Positions 25,598 through 34,679 are shown, counted from the first letter of the stretch. The stretch is 64,000 nt of DNA from Solibacillus cecembensis (GCF_001439635.1 NZ_LMBZ01000015.1:73115-137114); one strand, 5' to 3'. Numbers and translations: made by a program. The notes: generated by a model from the letters alone, not told the origin.

Positions 25598-26794
25598 TTA
25601 TCGTCCTACATCTTTAGGTAATCCTAAAATACGTTCTCCAATGGTGTTCTTTTGAATTTCACTCGTACCACCGCCAATTGTTTGGCCAAATGAATACAAG
25701 TAATTTCTTTGCCAATAAGAATTGCCATAAACCGCGTCATCTTTCCACAATAAACCTTGCTGCCCTTGCAATGAAATCGCCTCTGAAAACAACTCTTTCG
25801 TCACTTCACTTACGAATAACTTATCCATCGAACCTTCAACGCCTGGGTGTCCGACTTTCAGTTGCTTCGTTAAATTTCGGTAATAGTTTAATAGTGAGCC
25901 GCGCGATTTAATATATAAATCGAGCATCCGTTTACGTACTTCGGCTTTTTGAATAAGTGGAATGTCATCTTCTTTCACCGTTTGTGCTAAACCGACTAAT
26001 TCGCTAAATTGCTGTTCTAATGAAAATACTTGCGCACCGATTCCTGTACGTTCGTGCATAAGTAGCGAAATCGTTACGCGCCAGCCATCATCTACATGAC
26101 CAATCACTTCGCTATCATAAGCAACCGCATCCGTTAAATACACTTCATTAAAATCATGCTCTCCGTCCATTTGAATAATCGGACGGACTTCTACTCCAGG
26201 TTGATTCATATCGAGTAGGAAACATGTAAGACCATGATGCTTCTTCTCACCTTTACTCGTACGTGCTACTAAAAAACAACGATCTCCAAAGTGCGCAAAA
26301 CTCGTCCAAATTTTTTGACCGTTAATAATCCATTTTTCTCCGTCTTTGACAGCCGTTGTTTGAACAGCTGCTAAGTCAGAACCCGCATTTGGTTCAGAAT
26401 AACCTTGGCACCAAACTTCTTCACCAGATAAAATCTTCGGAATATACTTTTCCTGTTGCTCTGGTGTACCTGATTGTATTAATGTTGGCCCTACCATGTG
26501 TAAGCCAACATAGTTTACTAATGGTGGTGCCTTTACGCGTACCATTTCTTGATGGTAAATAATTTCTTCCATTAATGTCGCATTACGGCCACCATACTTT
26601 TCTGGCCAAGCAATCGCTGCCCATCGTCCGTCAGAAAGTTGCTTCTGCCAATCACGTAAAAATTGACCGTAAGCGGCTTGCTCCTCTGGCATTTCAAAAG
26701 TACCCTCTACCCAACCTTCAGGTAAATTGGCTTCTAACCAAGAACGCAACTCCATTCGAAACTGTTCTTCTTGTGCTGTATATGAAAAATCCAT
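25598..26794 (-). CDS. Acyl-CoA dehydrogenase, FAD/catalytic partner
   Basis: A 398-residue acyl-CoA dehydrogenase with MDFSYTAQEEQFRMELRSWL at its start, the substrate/FAD loops CQGYSEPNAGSDLA and WTSFAHF, and the C-terminal GGGTSEIQKNTIGERILGLP. Start ATG 26794 follows AAGGGGG; the longer frame is not supported. Domain order and length match FadE-type enzymes that act on steroid or branched acyl-CoAs. It is placed next to a second, complementary dehydrogenase subunit. Confidence 0.93.
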   Translation of the reverse strand: MDFSYTAQEEQFRMELRSWLEANLPEGWVEGTFEMPEEQAAYGQFLRDWQKQLSDGRWAAIAWPEKYGGRNATLMEEIIYHQEMVRVKAPPLVNYVGLHMVGPTLIQSGTPEQQEKYIPKILSGEEVWCQGYSEPNAGSDLAAVQTTAVKDGEKWIINGQKIWTSFAHFGDRCFLVARTSKGEKKHHGLTCFLLDMNQPGVEVRPIIQMDGEHDFNEVYLTDAVAYDSEVIGHVDDGWRVTISLLMHERTGIGAQVFSLEQQFSELVGLAQTVKEDDIPLIQKAEVRKRMLDLYIKSRGSLLNYYRNLTKQLKVGHPGVEGSMDKLFVSEVTKELFSEAISLQGQQGLLWKDDAVYGNSYWQRNYLYSFGQTIGGGTSEIQKNTIGERILGLPKDVGR

Positions 26795-26821
26795 TGCTAC
26801 TACCCCCTTATTCAATATGAA

Positions 26822-27256
26822 TTATGCAAGTTTCCATTGTGGCACTGCACGATCCTCTGTGACATCTTCCCAGACCATCTTTACAGCTTTGCCGATTGTG
26901 ACATTTTCTGCATTGCCATTTAAAATATTGCCCATAATTTTCACTTCTGGAAGGTCGGTCAACTCTACTACTGCAATGACCAATGGAATATCATTTTGGA
27001 AGCCTGGTAAAAATGGTCGATAGGACACAACGTAAGAATATACCGTCCCTTGAATGTCACTTCCATGATTTTTCCAAATAACATCGACGCTTCCACAATT
27101 CGAGCAGCTTGGGCCAGGAGGATGATTATATGAATTGCATGTTTCGCACTTTTGTAAGGCCAATTCATGGCGATCCGCAGCATCCCAGTATGGCGTATTA
27201 TCGATTGTCTTTAATGGAATTGGCTTGTCATATTTTACTTTTGTCTCTTCACTCAT
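26822..27256 (-). CDS. OB-fold zinc-ribbon protein (DUF35 family)
   Basis: The 144-residue protein has an N-terminal rubredoxin-like zinc ribbon (CETC and CSNCG) and a C-terminal OB fold, the DUF35/Rubredoxin-like-OB architecture. In steroid side-chain degradation a DUF35 domain binds and activates the thiolase-fold aldolase Ltp2 (there fused to ChsH2). Here it is a stand-alone gene directly after the thiolase-like gene. ATG 27256 is favoured, with AGGAGG 8 nt upstream. Confidence 0.9.
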   Translation of the reverse strand: MSEETKVKYDKPIPLKTIDNTPYWDAADRHELALQKCETCNSYNHPPGPSCSNCGSVDVIWKNHGSDIQGTVYSYVVSYRPFLPGFQNDIPLVIAVVELTDLPEVKIMGNILNGNAENVTIGKAVKMVWEDVTEDRAVPQWKLA

Positions 27257-27268
27257 CTTCATATCCTC

Positions 27269-28435
27269 CTATTTGCTTAAAATCATCGCACCTGCAATAT
27301 CTGGACCAGCCCAGCCTGTACAAATGCCAATTTCACAATTTTCTACTTGTCGGTTCGTGCCTGCATATTCATGACGTACTTGACGCACAATTTCGAGCAC
27401 ATTGTTCATGCCATGTGTATAGCCTTCCGATAACATGCCTCCCGCTGTGTTTGTAGGTAGTTTTCCATTTAGCCTCAAGTTCCCTGCTGCTACAAAATCG
27501 CCTACTTCGCCTTTTGGTGCTAAGCCATATGCCTCTAGTTGACGTAACACTACCCAACTAAAGCAATCATAAATCGACGCGACATCAATATCTTCTGGTG
27601 AAATACCAGCAGCCTTATAAAGCTCTGGTGCAACATAATCTGATGCAACCTCGTCTAAGTTCTTCCAGTAGTGTGCATGAGATACGGTTTGGCGAGCTGC
27701 CATTCCCATAATCTTAACGGGTGTAGACTTACAATCTTTTGCACGTTCCGTAGATGTAACAATAATTGCATTCGCTTCATCTGACTCTAAACAAAAGTCA
27801 TGTTTCGTAAACGGTGAGCTTAAATGAGCTGTTTGCATGTAATCTTCCAATGTTAAAGGCTTGCCATAGAAAAACGCATTTGGGTTGCGCTGTGCATGTT
27901 CATAAAAGCTCGTACAAACATGGCCTAAATGCTCCTGTGTTAAACCGTTTAAGTGCATATGACGTGTCGCAAATAATCCGAACCATTGTCCTGGACTTCC
28001 TGCGCCGTATGGAATGAGGAAGCTGCCGCCATCAAAAGCATTTTGTAATAAATCAGTACTCCAACCGCCACCGCCCATACGCATGCCTGAGCGTCCGTTC
28101 ATCGCGCGGTAAATTAACACCGTTTTTGCTTGTCCTGTTTCGATTAAACCAATTGCATCTGCAATTAATAATTCTGTACTACTGCCTCCACCAAGGATTT
28201 CTTTCACTACACCAGGGCGTACCCCTAAATACGTAGCTACTTGATGTGGTGTGCACGAATCATTCTCTGAATAACTCATAAAGCCGTCGATGTCTTTTGC
28301 TTCTAGACCCGCATCGGCAATCGCTGCACGCGCTGCATCTAATGCTAAATGTAATGGCGTCACCCCAGAATTTTTAGAACGTTTACTTTCACCTACGCCG
28401 ACTATGGCATATTTATTTCGAATATTATTCATCAT
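27269..28435 (-). CDS. Thiolase-fold protein, Ltp2/SCP-x-like (putative retro-aldolase)
   Basis: The 388-residue protein has the SCP-x/lipid-transfer thiolase fold: NKYAIVGVGESKRSKNSG, YRAMNGRSGMRMG, NPNAFFYGKPLTLEDY, SIYDCFSW and LPTNTAGGMLSEGYTHGMN. These blocks resemble those of Ltp2 of Mycobacterium as I remember it. Members lack the full Cys-His-Cys thiolase triad, and Ltp2 instead performs retro-aldol cleavage of a 3-hydroxy(22-hydroxy)-acyl-CoA, releasing propionyl-CoA. A Tyr in SIYDCF is in the region of the proposed catalytic Tyr. The function here is inferred from family and neighbours. Confidence 0.88.
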   Translation of the reverse strand: MMNNIRNKYAIVGVGESKRSKNSGVTPLHLALDAARAAIADAGLEAKDIDGFMSYSENDSCTPHQVATYLGVRPGVVKEILGGGSSTELLIADAIGLIETGQAKTVLIYRAMNGRSGMRMGGGGWSTDLLQNAFDGGSFLIPYGAGSPGQWFGLFATRHMHLNGLTQEHLGHVCTSFYEHAQRNPNAFFYGKPLTLEDYMQTAHLSSPFTKHDFCLESDEANAIIVTSTERAKDCKSTPVKIMGMAARQTVSHAHYWKNLDEVASDYVAPELYKAAGISPEDIDVASIYDCFSWVVLRQLEAYGLAPKGEVGDFVAAGNLRLNGKLPTNTAGGMLSEGYTHGMNNVLEIVRQVRHEYAGTNRQVENCEIGICTGWAGPDIAGAMILSK

Positions 28436-28466
28436 CCATCCACTCCTTCTATTTCAGTTAATTCAG

Positions 28467-28880
28467 TTAAAATTGTAAAATTGCTTCGCCTGAGCCGACG
28501 ATTTGTTGTGGGCCTTTTTCAGCGAATAATTCTAAAACAGCGATTTGTTTGCCATCTTCTTCATAAATCTTTTTCACAACACCTTGGCAAGTAATGATAT
28601 CGTTTGGCACTGTCATGGCACCAAAACGCATTTTAAAATCCTTTACAATCGCCACATCTCCAGCTAGTTTGTTTACGTACTCCCCAAGGAATCCCATTAC
28701 GAGCATGCCGTGTGCAATAACACCAGGTAAACCAATTTTTTGTGCGAATGCATCGTCTGTATGTAACGGATTAAAATCACCTGATGCTCCTGCATATTTT
28801 ACAAGCTGTACTTTTGTTACCTGCTCTTTTGTATGTGCTGGTAGCTGTTGCCCCTCTACTAACTGATCAAGTTGAACCAT
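28467..28880 (-). CDS. MaoC-family enoyl-CoA hydratase subunit (hotdog fold)
   Basis: A 137-residue single hotdog domain with the hydratase 2 motif YAGASGDFNPLHTDDAFAQ containing catalytic Asp and His, and GVIAHGMLVMGFLG. It should hydrate the 2-enoyl-CoA made by the dehydrogenases. Single MaoC domains often pair with a second one; the FAS1-like partner is 54 bp upstream, as in ChsH1-ChsH2. A GGGCT/AGCCC hairpin lies between the two. Confidence 0.92.
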   Translation of the reverse strand: MVQLDQLVEGQQLPAHTKEQVTKVQLVKYAGASGDFNPLHTDDAFAQKIGLPGVIAHGMLVMGFLGEYVNKLAGDVAIVKDFKMRFGAMTVPNDIITCQGVVKKIYEEDGKQIAVLELFAEKGPQQIVGSGEAILQF

Positions 28881-28902
28881 TCAGCATTCCCCTTTCTTTT
28901 TC

Positions 28903-28927
28903 GGGCTAAGTTTAGAAACTCAGCCCA
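28903..28927. other. Intra-operon hairpin between the two MaoC-fold genes
   Basis: GGGCTAAGTTT pairs with AAACTCAGCCC around AG, with one internal mismatch. There is no T run after it on the minus strand, so it is more likely an mRNA processing or stability element than a terminator. Confidence 0.45.
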
Positions 28928-28934
28928 CAAAAAA

Positions 28935-29384
28935 TCATTTCGCTACTAGCGGTCGATAAATAATATTAGTACGGCTCGTTACTACATGATTTCCTGCCGC
29001 GTCCGCTATTTCTGTGTCGAGCACTAAAAATTCCATCGGGCCATTTTTTCCTTCACGTTCGTATACATCCGTCACCTTTAGTTGACAGTGCAATACATCC
29101 CCTGGTCGAATAGCACGCGTATATATAAATTGTTGCTCTCCGTGAAGCATACGGCGGTAATCCAAGCCTAAATCAAACTGTTCCTCATTATCATCCGGAC
29201 TAATCGCAACCGGAAATGTTGGTGGTGCAATAATCCCACCATGTACAGTCGTTTTGGCATATTGTTCATCTGTATATAAAGGGTTGGTATCACCAATTGC
29301 CTGGGCAAATTGACGAATATGACGCTGGTCTACTTGAAAAATAAAGAGATTGCTCGTTTTTCCAACTAAATGTGTTAATTCCAT
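28935..29384 (-). CDS. MaoC-like dehydratase, FAS1-type N-terminal domain
   Basis: A 149-residue hotdog protein with the MaoC_dehydrat_N features AIGDTNPLYTDEQYA, GGIIAPPTFPVA and LHGEQQFIYTRAIRPGD. The catalytic His/Asp motif is incomplete, as is typical of the structural/substrate-binding half of heteromeric hydratases. With the following MaoC gene it would form one active heteromer. It starts 6 bp after the synthetase gene. Confidence 0.9.
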   Translation of the reverse strand: MELTHLVGKTSNLFIFQVDQRHIRQFAQAIGDTNPLYTDEQYAKTTVHGGIIAPPTFPVAISPDDNEEQFDLGLDYRRMLHGEQQFIYTRAIRPGDVLHCQLKVTDVYEREGKNGPMEFLVLDTEIADAAGNHVVTSRTNIIYRPLVAK

Positions 29385-29389
29385 GAAAC

Positions 29390-31558
29390 TTACCCTCCTA
29401 CTACTTGTATTTCTGCCACTTTTTCCTGTACGACAATCATGGCATCTGCCGCTTTTATCCCATTTTCATACACGATCAATGGGTTAATATCGAGCTCTTT
29501 AATCGTTTCTTTGTTGTCGTTCATTAAATTTGATACTTTTAAAAGAACATCTATGATTGCCTCTTTATCAACAGGCGCTTTTCCACGGGCTCCATCTAAA
29601 ATTGCTTTTCCTTGGAGCTCTTCTAATAAATCGATTGCATCCTTACGAGTTAACGGTGCCACTTTAAATGCGATATCTTTAAACACTTCTACAAATACTC
29701 CACCTAGACCCGCCATAATAACCGGACCGAATGTTTCATCATTGTGTGCGCCGACAATAATTTCCACACCATTTGGCAACATTTCTTGCACGGATACACC
29801 ATTTAACTTCGCAGTAGGATTATAATTTTTTGCATTCGACATCACTTCTTCAAATGCCTTACGTACGTCCTCTTCAGAAGATACATTTAAACGAATGGCA
29901 TCTGCTTCTGTCTTATGTGGAATATGTGGTGAATCTATTTTCAACACAACTGGGAAACCAATTGTTTTTGCCATTTCAACTGCTTCTTCCGCTTCTTTTG
30001 CAATAGCGCGTTTTGTCGTAGGAATGCCATACCTGTCCAGCACTTCACTTGCTTCTGATTCACTTAAAGTAGATCCAGGCTGTAATAAATCTTCTATAGG
30101 AGCTGCACCATAATCAGAGGCAACATCTGATACCTGTTCATTTTCCTTCACATATAAGCTATATTGCACTAGTTTCGATAACGCTCGAACTGGATTTAAT
30201 GTACCTGAGATAACCGCTATATCATTTGCGACAAGCGTGTCGGTCGCTTTAGGGAAAGTCAAGCCATCTAGCGGGAATGGGAACAGACCTATCACTTTAT
30301 TGCTCGCTTTAGCAACCGCCACAAACTCCTGTAGCATCGGCGTGTTTTCATCCCAATTGAATGGGAAGTCCGTGAAAATAATATTATCCACATCCGGGTC
30401 ATTCACCAATGCTTTTAATGGCTCTAAATAAAATTCTGGATTTGTCACAGAAGCCGCGGCTGTTAAGTCAATTGGATTACTGACACTTGCATAGGAAGGT
30501 AATGTTTTCCTAATTTCAACTTTCGTTTCCTCAGATAACTCAACGATATTTAAACCATAGCTTTCACAACGATCCGCTTCATTAATTCCACGACCACCTG
30601 AGCTCGTAATAATGACCGTGTTTTTACCAGTCGGAAGTTTTTCTGCATTAAATAATTTTGAAAATGCAATAATGTCCTCAAAATCTTCCACACGTACAAT
30701 GCCATTTTGTTTGAAAAAGGCATCATAAATTATGTCTGATCCAGCCAATGCTCCTGTATGAGATGCTGCGGCCCGACTTCCTGCATCACTGCGCCCTGTT
30801 TTCATCAATAAAATTGGTTTTTTCTTATTTAAAGCTTGTTTTGCTAAAACCTTTAATTTCTCAGGTTTTTTCGTGCCTTCTAAATAGCCACTAATAATGC
30901 TCGTCTCATCGTCGTGCACCATATATTCAATAAAATCCTCGAAACTCGCATCCATCTCATTACCTGTACTAACGAAATAGTTGAAGCTAACCCCTTGTTG
31001 CGCTGCTGCCATGTACGTTAAAACACCAAACGCGCCACTTTGTGAAACATAGCCTACACCTTTTTTTCCATCCATTGGTACGGTTAAAATAGCTGGTGAA
31101 AACGTTCCGATTAAGCCGTTTGAAGTATTCACAAGCCCTACACAGTTAGGTCCGACAATACGGATACCATGTTCTTTCGCATATTGAGCGAGTTCTTGCT
31201 GTAATTTTTGCCCTTCTACACCCGTTTCAGAAAAACCTGATGCAAAAATAATGGCCGACTTTACGTTCTTTTCAGCACAAGCGATTAACCCCGATTTTAT
31301 TTGATTAAAGCTCACACAAAAAATGACAAGATCAATATCCCCTGGCACAGCTGCTAATGATGGATAACTTTTTAACCCTGCAATTTCACTTGCTGAAGGA
31401 TGAATTGGGATAATTTCACCTTGGAAATTTCCATCAATTAAAGCTTGGATTTGCAAATGTCCGATTTTATACTTATTTTCTGATGCACCTAATACAGCAA
31501 TTGCCTTTGGGTTTAACAACGGTCTTAAAGTTTCATAACTTATTATTTCTTGAGTCAT
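29390..31558 (-). CDS. Acyl-CoA synthetase, NDP-forming (acetate-CoA ligase family, fused alpha-beta)
   Basis: The 722-residue enzyme joins a CoA-binding domain (GASENKYKIGHLQIQAL), two succinyl-CoA-ligase-like domains (GPNCVGLVNTSNG; the phospho-His in ASHTGALAG) and an ATP-grasp domain (AKTIGFPVVLKIDSPHIPHK). It forms an acyl-CoA from acid, CoA and ATP with ADP as product. As first gene of the operon it probably activates the substrate acid. ATG 31558 follows AGGGGTGAT; a TTG one codon earlier is also in frame. In actinobacterial side-chain operons the activator is usually an AMP-forming FadD, so this is a different solution. Confidence 0.92.
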   Translation of the reverse strand: MTQEIISYETLRPLLNPKAIAVLGASENKYKIGHLQIQALIDGNFQGEIIPIHPSASEIAGLKSYPSLAAVPGDIDLVIFCVSFNQIKSGLIACAEKNVKSAIIFASGFSETGVEGQKLQQELAQYAKEHGIRIVGPNCVGLVNTSNGLIGTFSPAILTVPMDGKKGVGYVSQSGAFGVLTYMAAAQQGVSFNYFVSTGNEMDASFEDFIEYMVHDDETSIISGYLEGTKKPEKLKVLAKQALNKKKPILLMKTGRSDAGSRAAASHTGALAGSDIIYDAFFKQNGIVRVEDFEDIIAFSKLFNAEKLPTGKNTVIITSSGGRGINEADRCESYGLNIVELSEETKVEIRKTLPSYASVSNPIDLTAAASVTNPEFYLEPLKALVNDPDVDNIIFTDFPFNWDENTPMLQEFVAVAKASNKVIGLFPFPLDGLTFPKATDTLVANDIAVISGTLNPVRALSKLVQYSLYVKENEQVSDVASDYGAAPIEDLLQPGSTLSESEASEVLDRYGIPTTKRAIAKEAEEAVEMAKTIGFPVVLKIDSPHIPHKTEADAIRLNVSSEEDVRKAFEEVMSNAKNYNPTAKLNGVSVQEMLPNGVEIIVGAHNDETFGPVIMAGLGGVFVEVFKDIAFKVAPLTRKDAIDLLEELQGKAILDGARGKAPVDKEAIIDVLLKVSNLMNDNKETIKELDINPLIVYENGIKAADAMIVVQEKVAEIQVVGG

Positions 31559-31572
31559 CAACTATCACCCCT

Positions 31573-31611
31573 AGTATTGTTTTCATCAGATTCAATATCT
31601 GTAACAATACT
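31573..31611. promoter_or_regulatory. Inverted repeat in the acyl-CoA operon leader
   Basis: AGTATTGTT pairs with AACAATACT and inside it CAGAT with ATCTG. It sits just upstream of the ribosome binding site of the first gene, with no T run. It is a candidate repressor operator or leader hairpin. Confidence 0.45.
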
Positions 31612-31657
31612 TTAACAACAACTATTTAAATAATCAGAAAACTACAGGATGTAAATT

Positions 31658-31687
31658 TATATACTTATAAAGACCATATTATTTCAA
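31658..31687 (-). promoter_or_regulatory. Candidate promoter of the acyl-CoA operon
   Basis: TTGAAA (31682-31687) and TATATA (31658-31663) on the minus strand are 18 bp apart, about 100 bp before the first gene. Other A/T-rich alternatives exist in this region. Confidence 0.4.
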
Positions 31688-31811
31688 AATAAAATACCTC
31701 AGCCGTTGATATGACTGGGCTTAAAATTTCAATAAAAAATTATATGCACTTTATAACCCCGACAACTACGCAAGTTAACCTCGACACTAACCCCCTGTAA
31801 GCGCATTCACA

Positions 31812-31853
31812 TAAAAAAAAGCTTTACCGAAAGTTAGTAACTTCAGTAAAGCC
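31812..31853 (-). terminator. Terminator of the Rep-like/Xre gene
   Basis: On the minus strand GGCTTTAC.GAAGTT pairs with AACTT.CGGTAAAGC and a run of eight T follows. It lies about 50 bp after the stop. Confidence 0.85.
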
Positions 31854-31898
31854 TTACATTTTTTAAATTATTTTCTCTAAAGGAAATCTAATGTTTTA

Positions 31899-33890
31899 TC
31901 AACCGAATTTTTCCATCCATTTCACTATTTTTCCTCTTAACTTTGCGGATGGCTTTGCTTGACTACGTTCAATATTACTGATGTAGGATGCTGACACTTC
32001 AAGTTCCTCTGCTACTGTTAATAGTGTGAGTTTATGCTCTTTACGAATTTCCAGAAGGCGTTCACTTATCTTTCTAAGCACAGCATTTTTTTTCATTGCT
32101 GTTTCATCTTGTGGAGTCGCGTTTTTATCCATTTTTTTTATAGAGCGATAATGATCCTTCACAACATGCGATGGTTCAATGACAACAGATGTATTGAGCC
32201 AATATTTTGTCCACCCTCTATTTAAAGCTAAATCTTCGTCCCAATTCACATAATGCCAATCTGCAATAATATTGTCGGCAGTTAATTGATCAAGCGCCTT
32301 TTCAAATCGTTCACGCGTACGCATTGGAGAACGTTTATTTAACGTTTCACCACTCGCCTCTAGTAATGTGCTAATTTTATTTAACTGCAAAAAGTCTCCT
32401 TTATAAGCTTGCGTACGCCAACGCCAGCTCAAGTATCGGCATAGCTGCTTTTCACAACTAAAACGGTAAGCATGATACCTAAGTGCCTTTAGCGGTAAGA
32501 GCGCAACTTGCCTTTGCGATGATGTTAAATATTTTGCCAACACTTTATCGAGTGTAAATGAAATCTTTTTACTACAATTATCTTTGTTCACAATATATTC
32601 TTTACCGTCTTTTTGTTTAAATAGTATGGTTCTTCCTTGCACGCCAACTTGTACAGGTTGATTGTTTTTATACATGACCGTTTTTTCAATCGTTAACCAT
32701 AAACTTTGAATATTACTTAATGCCGTGATGACTTGCTCTTTCTGCTTTGCTTCAAAACCTCCACGTCTCCCCTCTCCACCTAACTTTGCTTTTAAGCCGC
32801 GCATTACTAAAATATCGGCTAACTCAATTTCGATAATTTCTTCAGTATGTTTGGATCTGTGCAAAAATATGCTACATAAAATATCAAGGACATCAACATC
32901 GATTGTCGATAACTGTTGTACAATAGTATGCGCCATTATCAATGAATCTTCGTTTAAAGTCATCGTATTTTTATCATTTTCAAGCTTTGGAATAATTCGT
33001 ATATGCCCTTTTGTCTTACCTTTAATAAAGTTGTACTGTGGCCAAGAATCTAGAGCCCCCTGTGTAAAATCTCGTCGATACATTGCTTCTCTCACCGCAT
33101 GATAAACGACACTATTTAATACAAAAATATAATTTGGAACAGTTGTTATTTGTATATTTTCTCGTTCTATTCGTATGACCTCTTGCTTTTCAACGGCATG
33201 CTCAATTCGTAAATACGTTTGAATATTATTGTTCAATTCATGAATAAGTTTCCGTTGCCATTCTTGAATATATAAATCGATCGCGCGTGAAAATTTATTA
33301 ATAAACTCCCCATTACTCGTCAAATTGCTCGTTAACCGTTCGACAAATAACTCATTTAATTCGGTTGGTGTTAAATTTTTCAAACCATTCACACCATTTG
33401 TAATGACCATTTCTTCAAAAACAAATGTCGTTAGCTGTGCTCTACACCAACTATAAAAATAATCCCATGTAATCGGGTCACTAATGAATGTTGATTTTCG
33501 AATGATTCTTTTCGTTTTCTGAAGAGCTTCATCAAGAAGTGATTGATTACTTAAGATGGACTGATTCGTATCGTCATTTTGTGCCACAACATAAAAAATA
33601 ACAGACTTTGCCATCTTCTCGATTGTACGATTTCTTGCTTCTATGCGAAGTTTATAAAACAACTCCTCATTTTGTAAATATGCGTCTTCACTTAATACAT
33701 ATCTTTTTGAATAAGATGCACTATCATGATGATCTAAAGCAATAATAGTTCCGTCTGCCATATGCTGTTCGTATAAAGACAGGTAATCATACTGTGTTTC
33801 AAGCTCATCGAAAATACATAATACGTAAAAATTTTGAATAACGTTTTTATATTGATCGATCACTTGCTGTATATAATTATTCATCCCCAA
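31899..33890 (-). CDS. Large orphan protein with replication-initiator-like winged-helix region and C-terminal Xre domain
   Basis: The protein of about 663 residues has no family I can name with certainty. Its last 60 residues form an Xre-type helix-turn-helix (LTVAEELEVSASYISNIERS). Residues about 300-600 (counted from the chosen start) contain a block LPLKALRYHAYRFS...LCRYLSWRWRT, then TRERFEKALDQL and IADWHYVNWDED, which resemble winged-helix regions of plasmid replication initiators such as RepA/TrfA-type proteins. The N-terminus is unassigned. GAGGAGG lies 8 nt before TTG 33890; ATG 33884 and a frame open to 33968 are alternatives. No plasmid or phage genes adjoin it. Confidence 0.6.
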   Translation of the reverse strand: MGMNNYIQQVIDQYKNVIQNFYVLCIFDELETQYDYLSLYEQHMADGTIIALDHHDSASYSKRYVLSEDAYLQNEELFYKLRIEARNRTIEKMAKSVIFYVVAQNDDTNQSILSNQSLLDEALQKTKRIIRKSTFISDPITWDYFYSWCRAQLTTFVFEEMVITNGVNGLKNLTPTELNELFVERLTSNLTSNGEFINKFSRAIDLYIQEWQRKLIHELNNNIQTYLRIEHAVEKQEVIRIERENIQITTVPNYIFVLNSVVYHAVREAMYRRDFTQGALDSWPQYNFIKGKTKGHIRIIPKLENDKNTMTLNEDSLIMAHTIVQQLSTIDVDVLDILCSIFLHRSKHTEEIIEIELADILVMRGLKAKLGGEGRRGGFEAKQKEQVITALSNIQSLWLTIEKTVMYKNNQPVQVGVQGRTILFKQKDGKEYIVNKDNCSKKISFTLDKVLAKYLTSSQRQVALLPLKALRYHAYRFSCEKQLCRYLSWRWRTQAYKGDFLQLNKISTLLEASGETLNKRSPMRTRERFEKALDQLTADNIIADWHYVNWDEDLALNRGWTKYWLNTSVVIEPSHVVKDHYRSIKKMDKNATPQDETAMKKNAVLRKISERLLEIRKEHKLTLLTVAEELEVSASYISNIERSQAKPSAKLRGKIVKWMEKFG

Positions 33891-34087
33891 AATTGACAAC
33901 CTCCTCGAATTTACAATAAATATAGAAAAAATGAGAAAATTTAAGTGTTTTATAGAATATTTTAACATAAAACAACTTATCCGTTTGATTTGTTTTAATA
34001 TTATTTTTAAGTACTAAATTCACTATTATTGAGTAAGGTTTATTCTCAGGAAGTCATTTAGGCACCTATAACTTTTATGCAACTAAA

Positions 34088-34130
34088 TGAAAAAACAAAA
34101 ACCTTACAACCGTTATGGCTGTAAGGCTTG
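34088..34130 (-). terminator. Terminator of the pyrimidine-dimer glycosylase-like gene
   Basis: CCTTACA pairs with TGTAAGG around an 11-nt loop containing CCATAACGG. T-rich sequence follows on the minus strand. A near-identical loop recurs at 42308-42345. Confidence 0.7.
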
Positions 34131-34230
34131 CGAGTACTTACTAATTTAGTTATGAACTCATATCCACAAATTGTTCCGTTATTTATATGATGCAGTATCT
34201 GCAAACGCTGCGGCTTTTATTAGAATGTTA

Positions 34231-34635
34231 CTACTGGGATAATAATATTCCCTTTACATACCTGCATAAATTATTGTACATGTCCTCTTCATAATCTTTC
34301 TGACCACGCATATATTTTTCTTTTAGATTGTAATAGCAAATTTGAAGATATTCATTATCGTGATGATCCTTAAAAGGTTTGAAATTCGGACCTAACTCTA
34401 AACCCTCAAAGTATTTATTCATTTTTTCGTAAGTTCTAATTTTATAACCACGCATCGTCATTTCATCCATTACCTTTTTTGTATAAATGTACAAATCATC
34501 TTTAGGATATTCGTATATATAATTAATCAATATGTGTTGATCTTCTTTAGCAAAGATACTATTTAATTCTCTCCACTGTGAAAGTAATTGTCCTTTCGGT
34601 AGATGCTCCAATAAATCAACATGCCATAATCTCAT
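34231..34635 (-). CDS. Pyrimidine dimer DNA glycosylase-like protein (Pyr_excise / TIGR02328 type)
   Basis: The 134-residue protein starts with MRLWHVDLLEHLPKGQLLSQ and WRELNSIF, matching chromosomal homologues of T4 endonuclease V (DenV). T4 DenV removes UV-induced pyrimidine dimers using its N-terminal Thr amine; here residue 2 is Arg, so the catalytic chemistry may differ. The family in bacteria is small and poorly studied. It is a single-gene unit with its own terminator. No SOS box was recognised upstream. Confidence 0.75.
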   Translation of the reverse strand: MRLWHVDLLEHLPKGQLLSQWRELNSIFAKEDQHILINYIYEYPKDDLYIYTKKVMDEMTMRGYKIRTYEKMNKYFEGLELGPNFKPFKDHHDNEYLQICYYNLKEKYMRGQKDYEEDMYNNLCRYVKGILLSQ

Positions 34636-34679
34636 TCATTATTGCTCCTTATTTCGAGGTGACTTACCCGTTTAAAATG

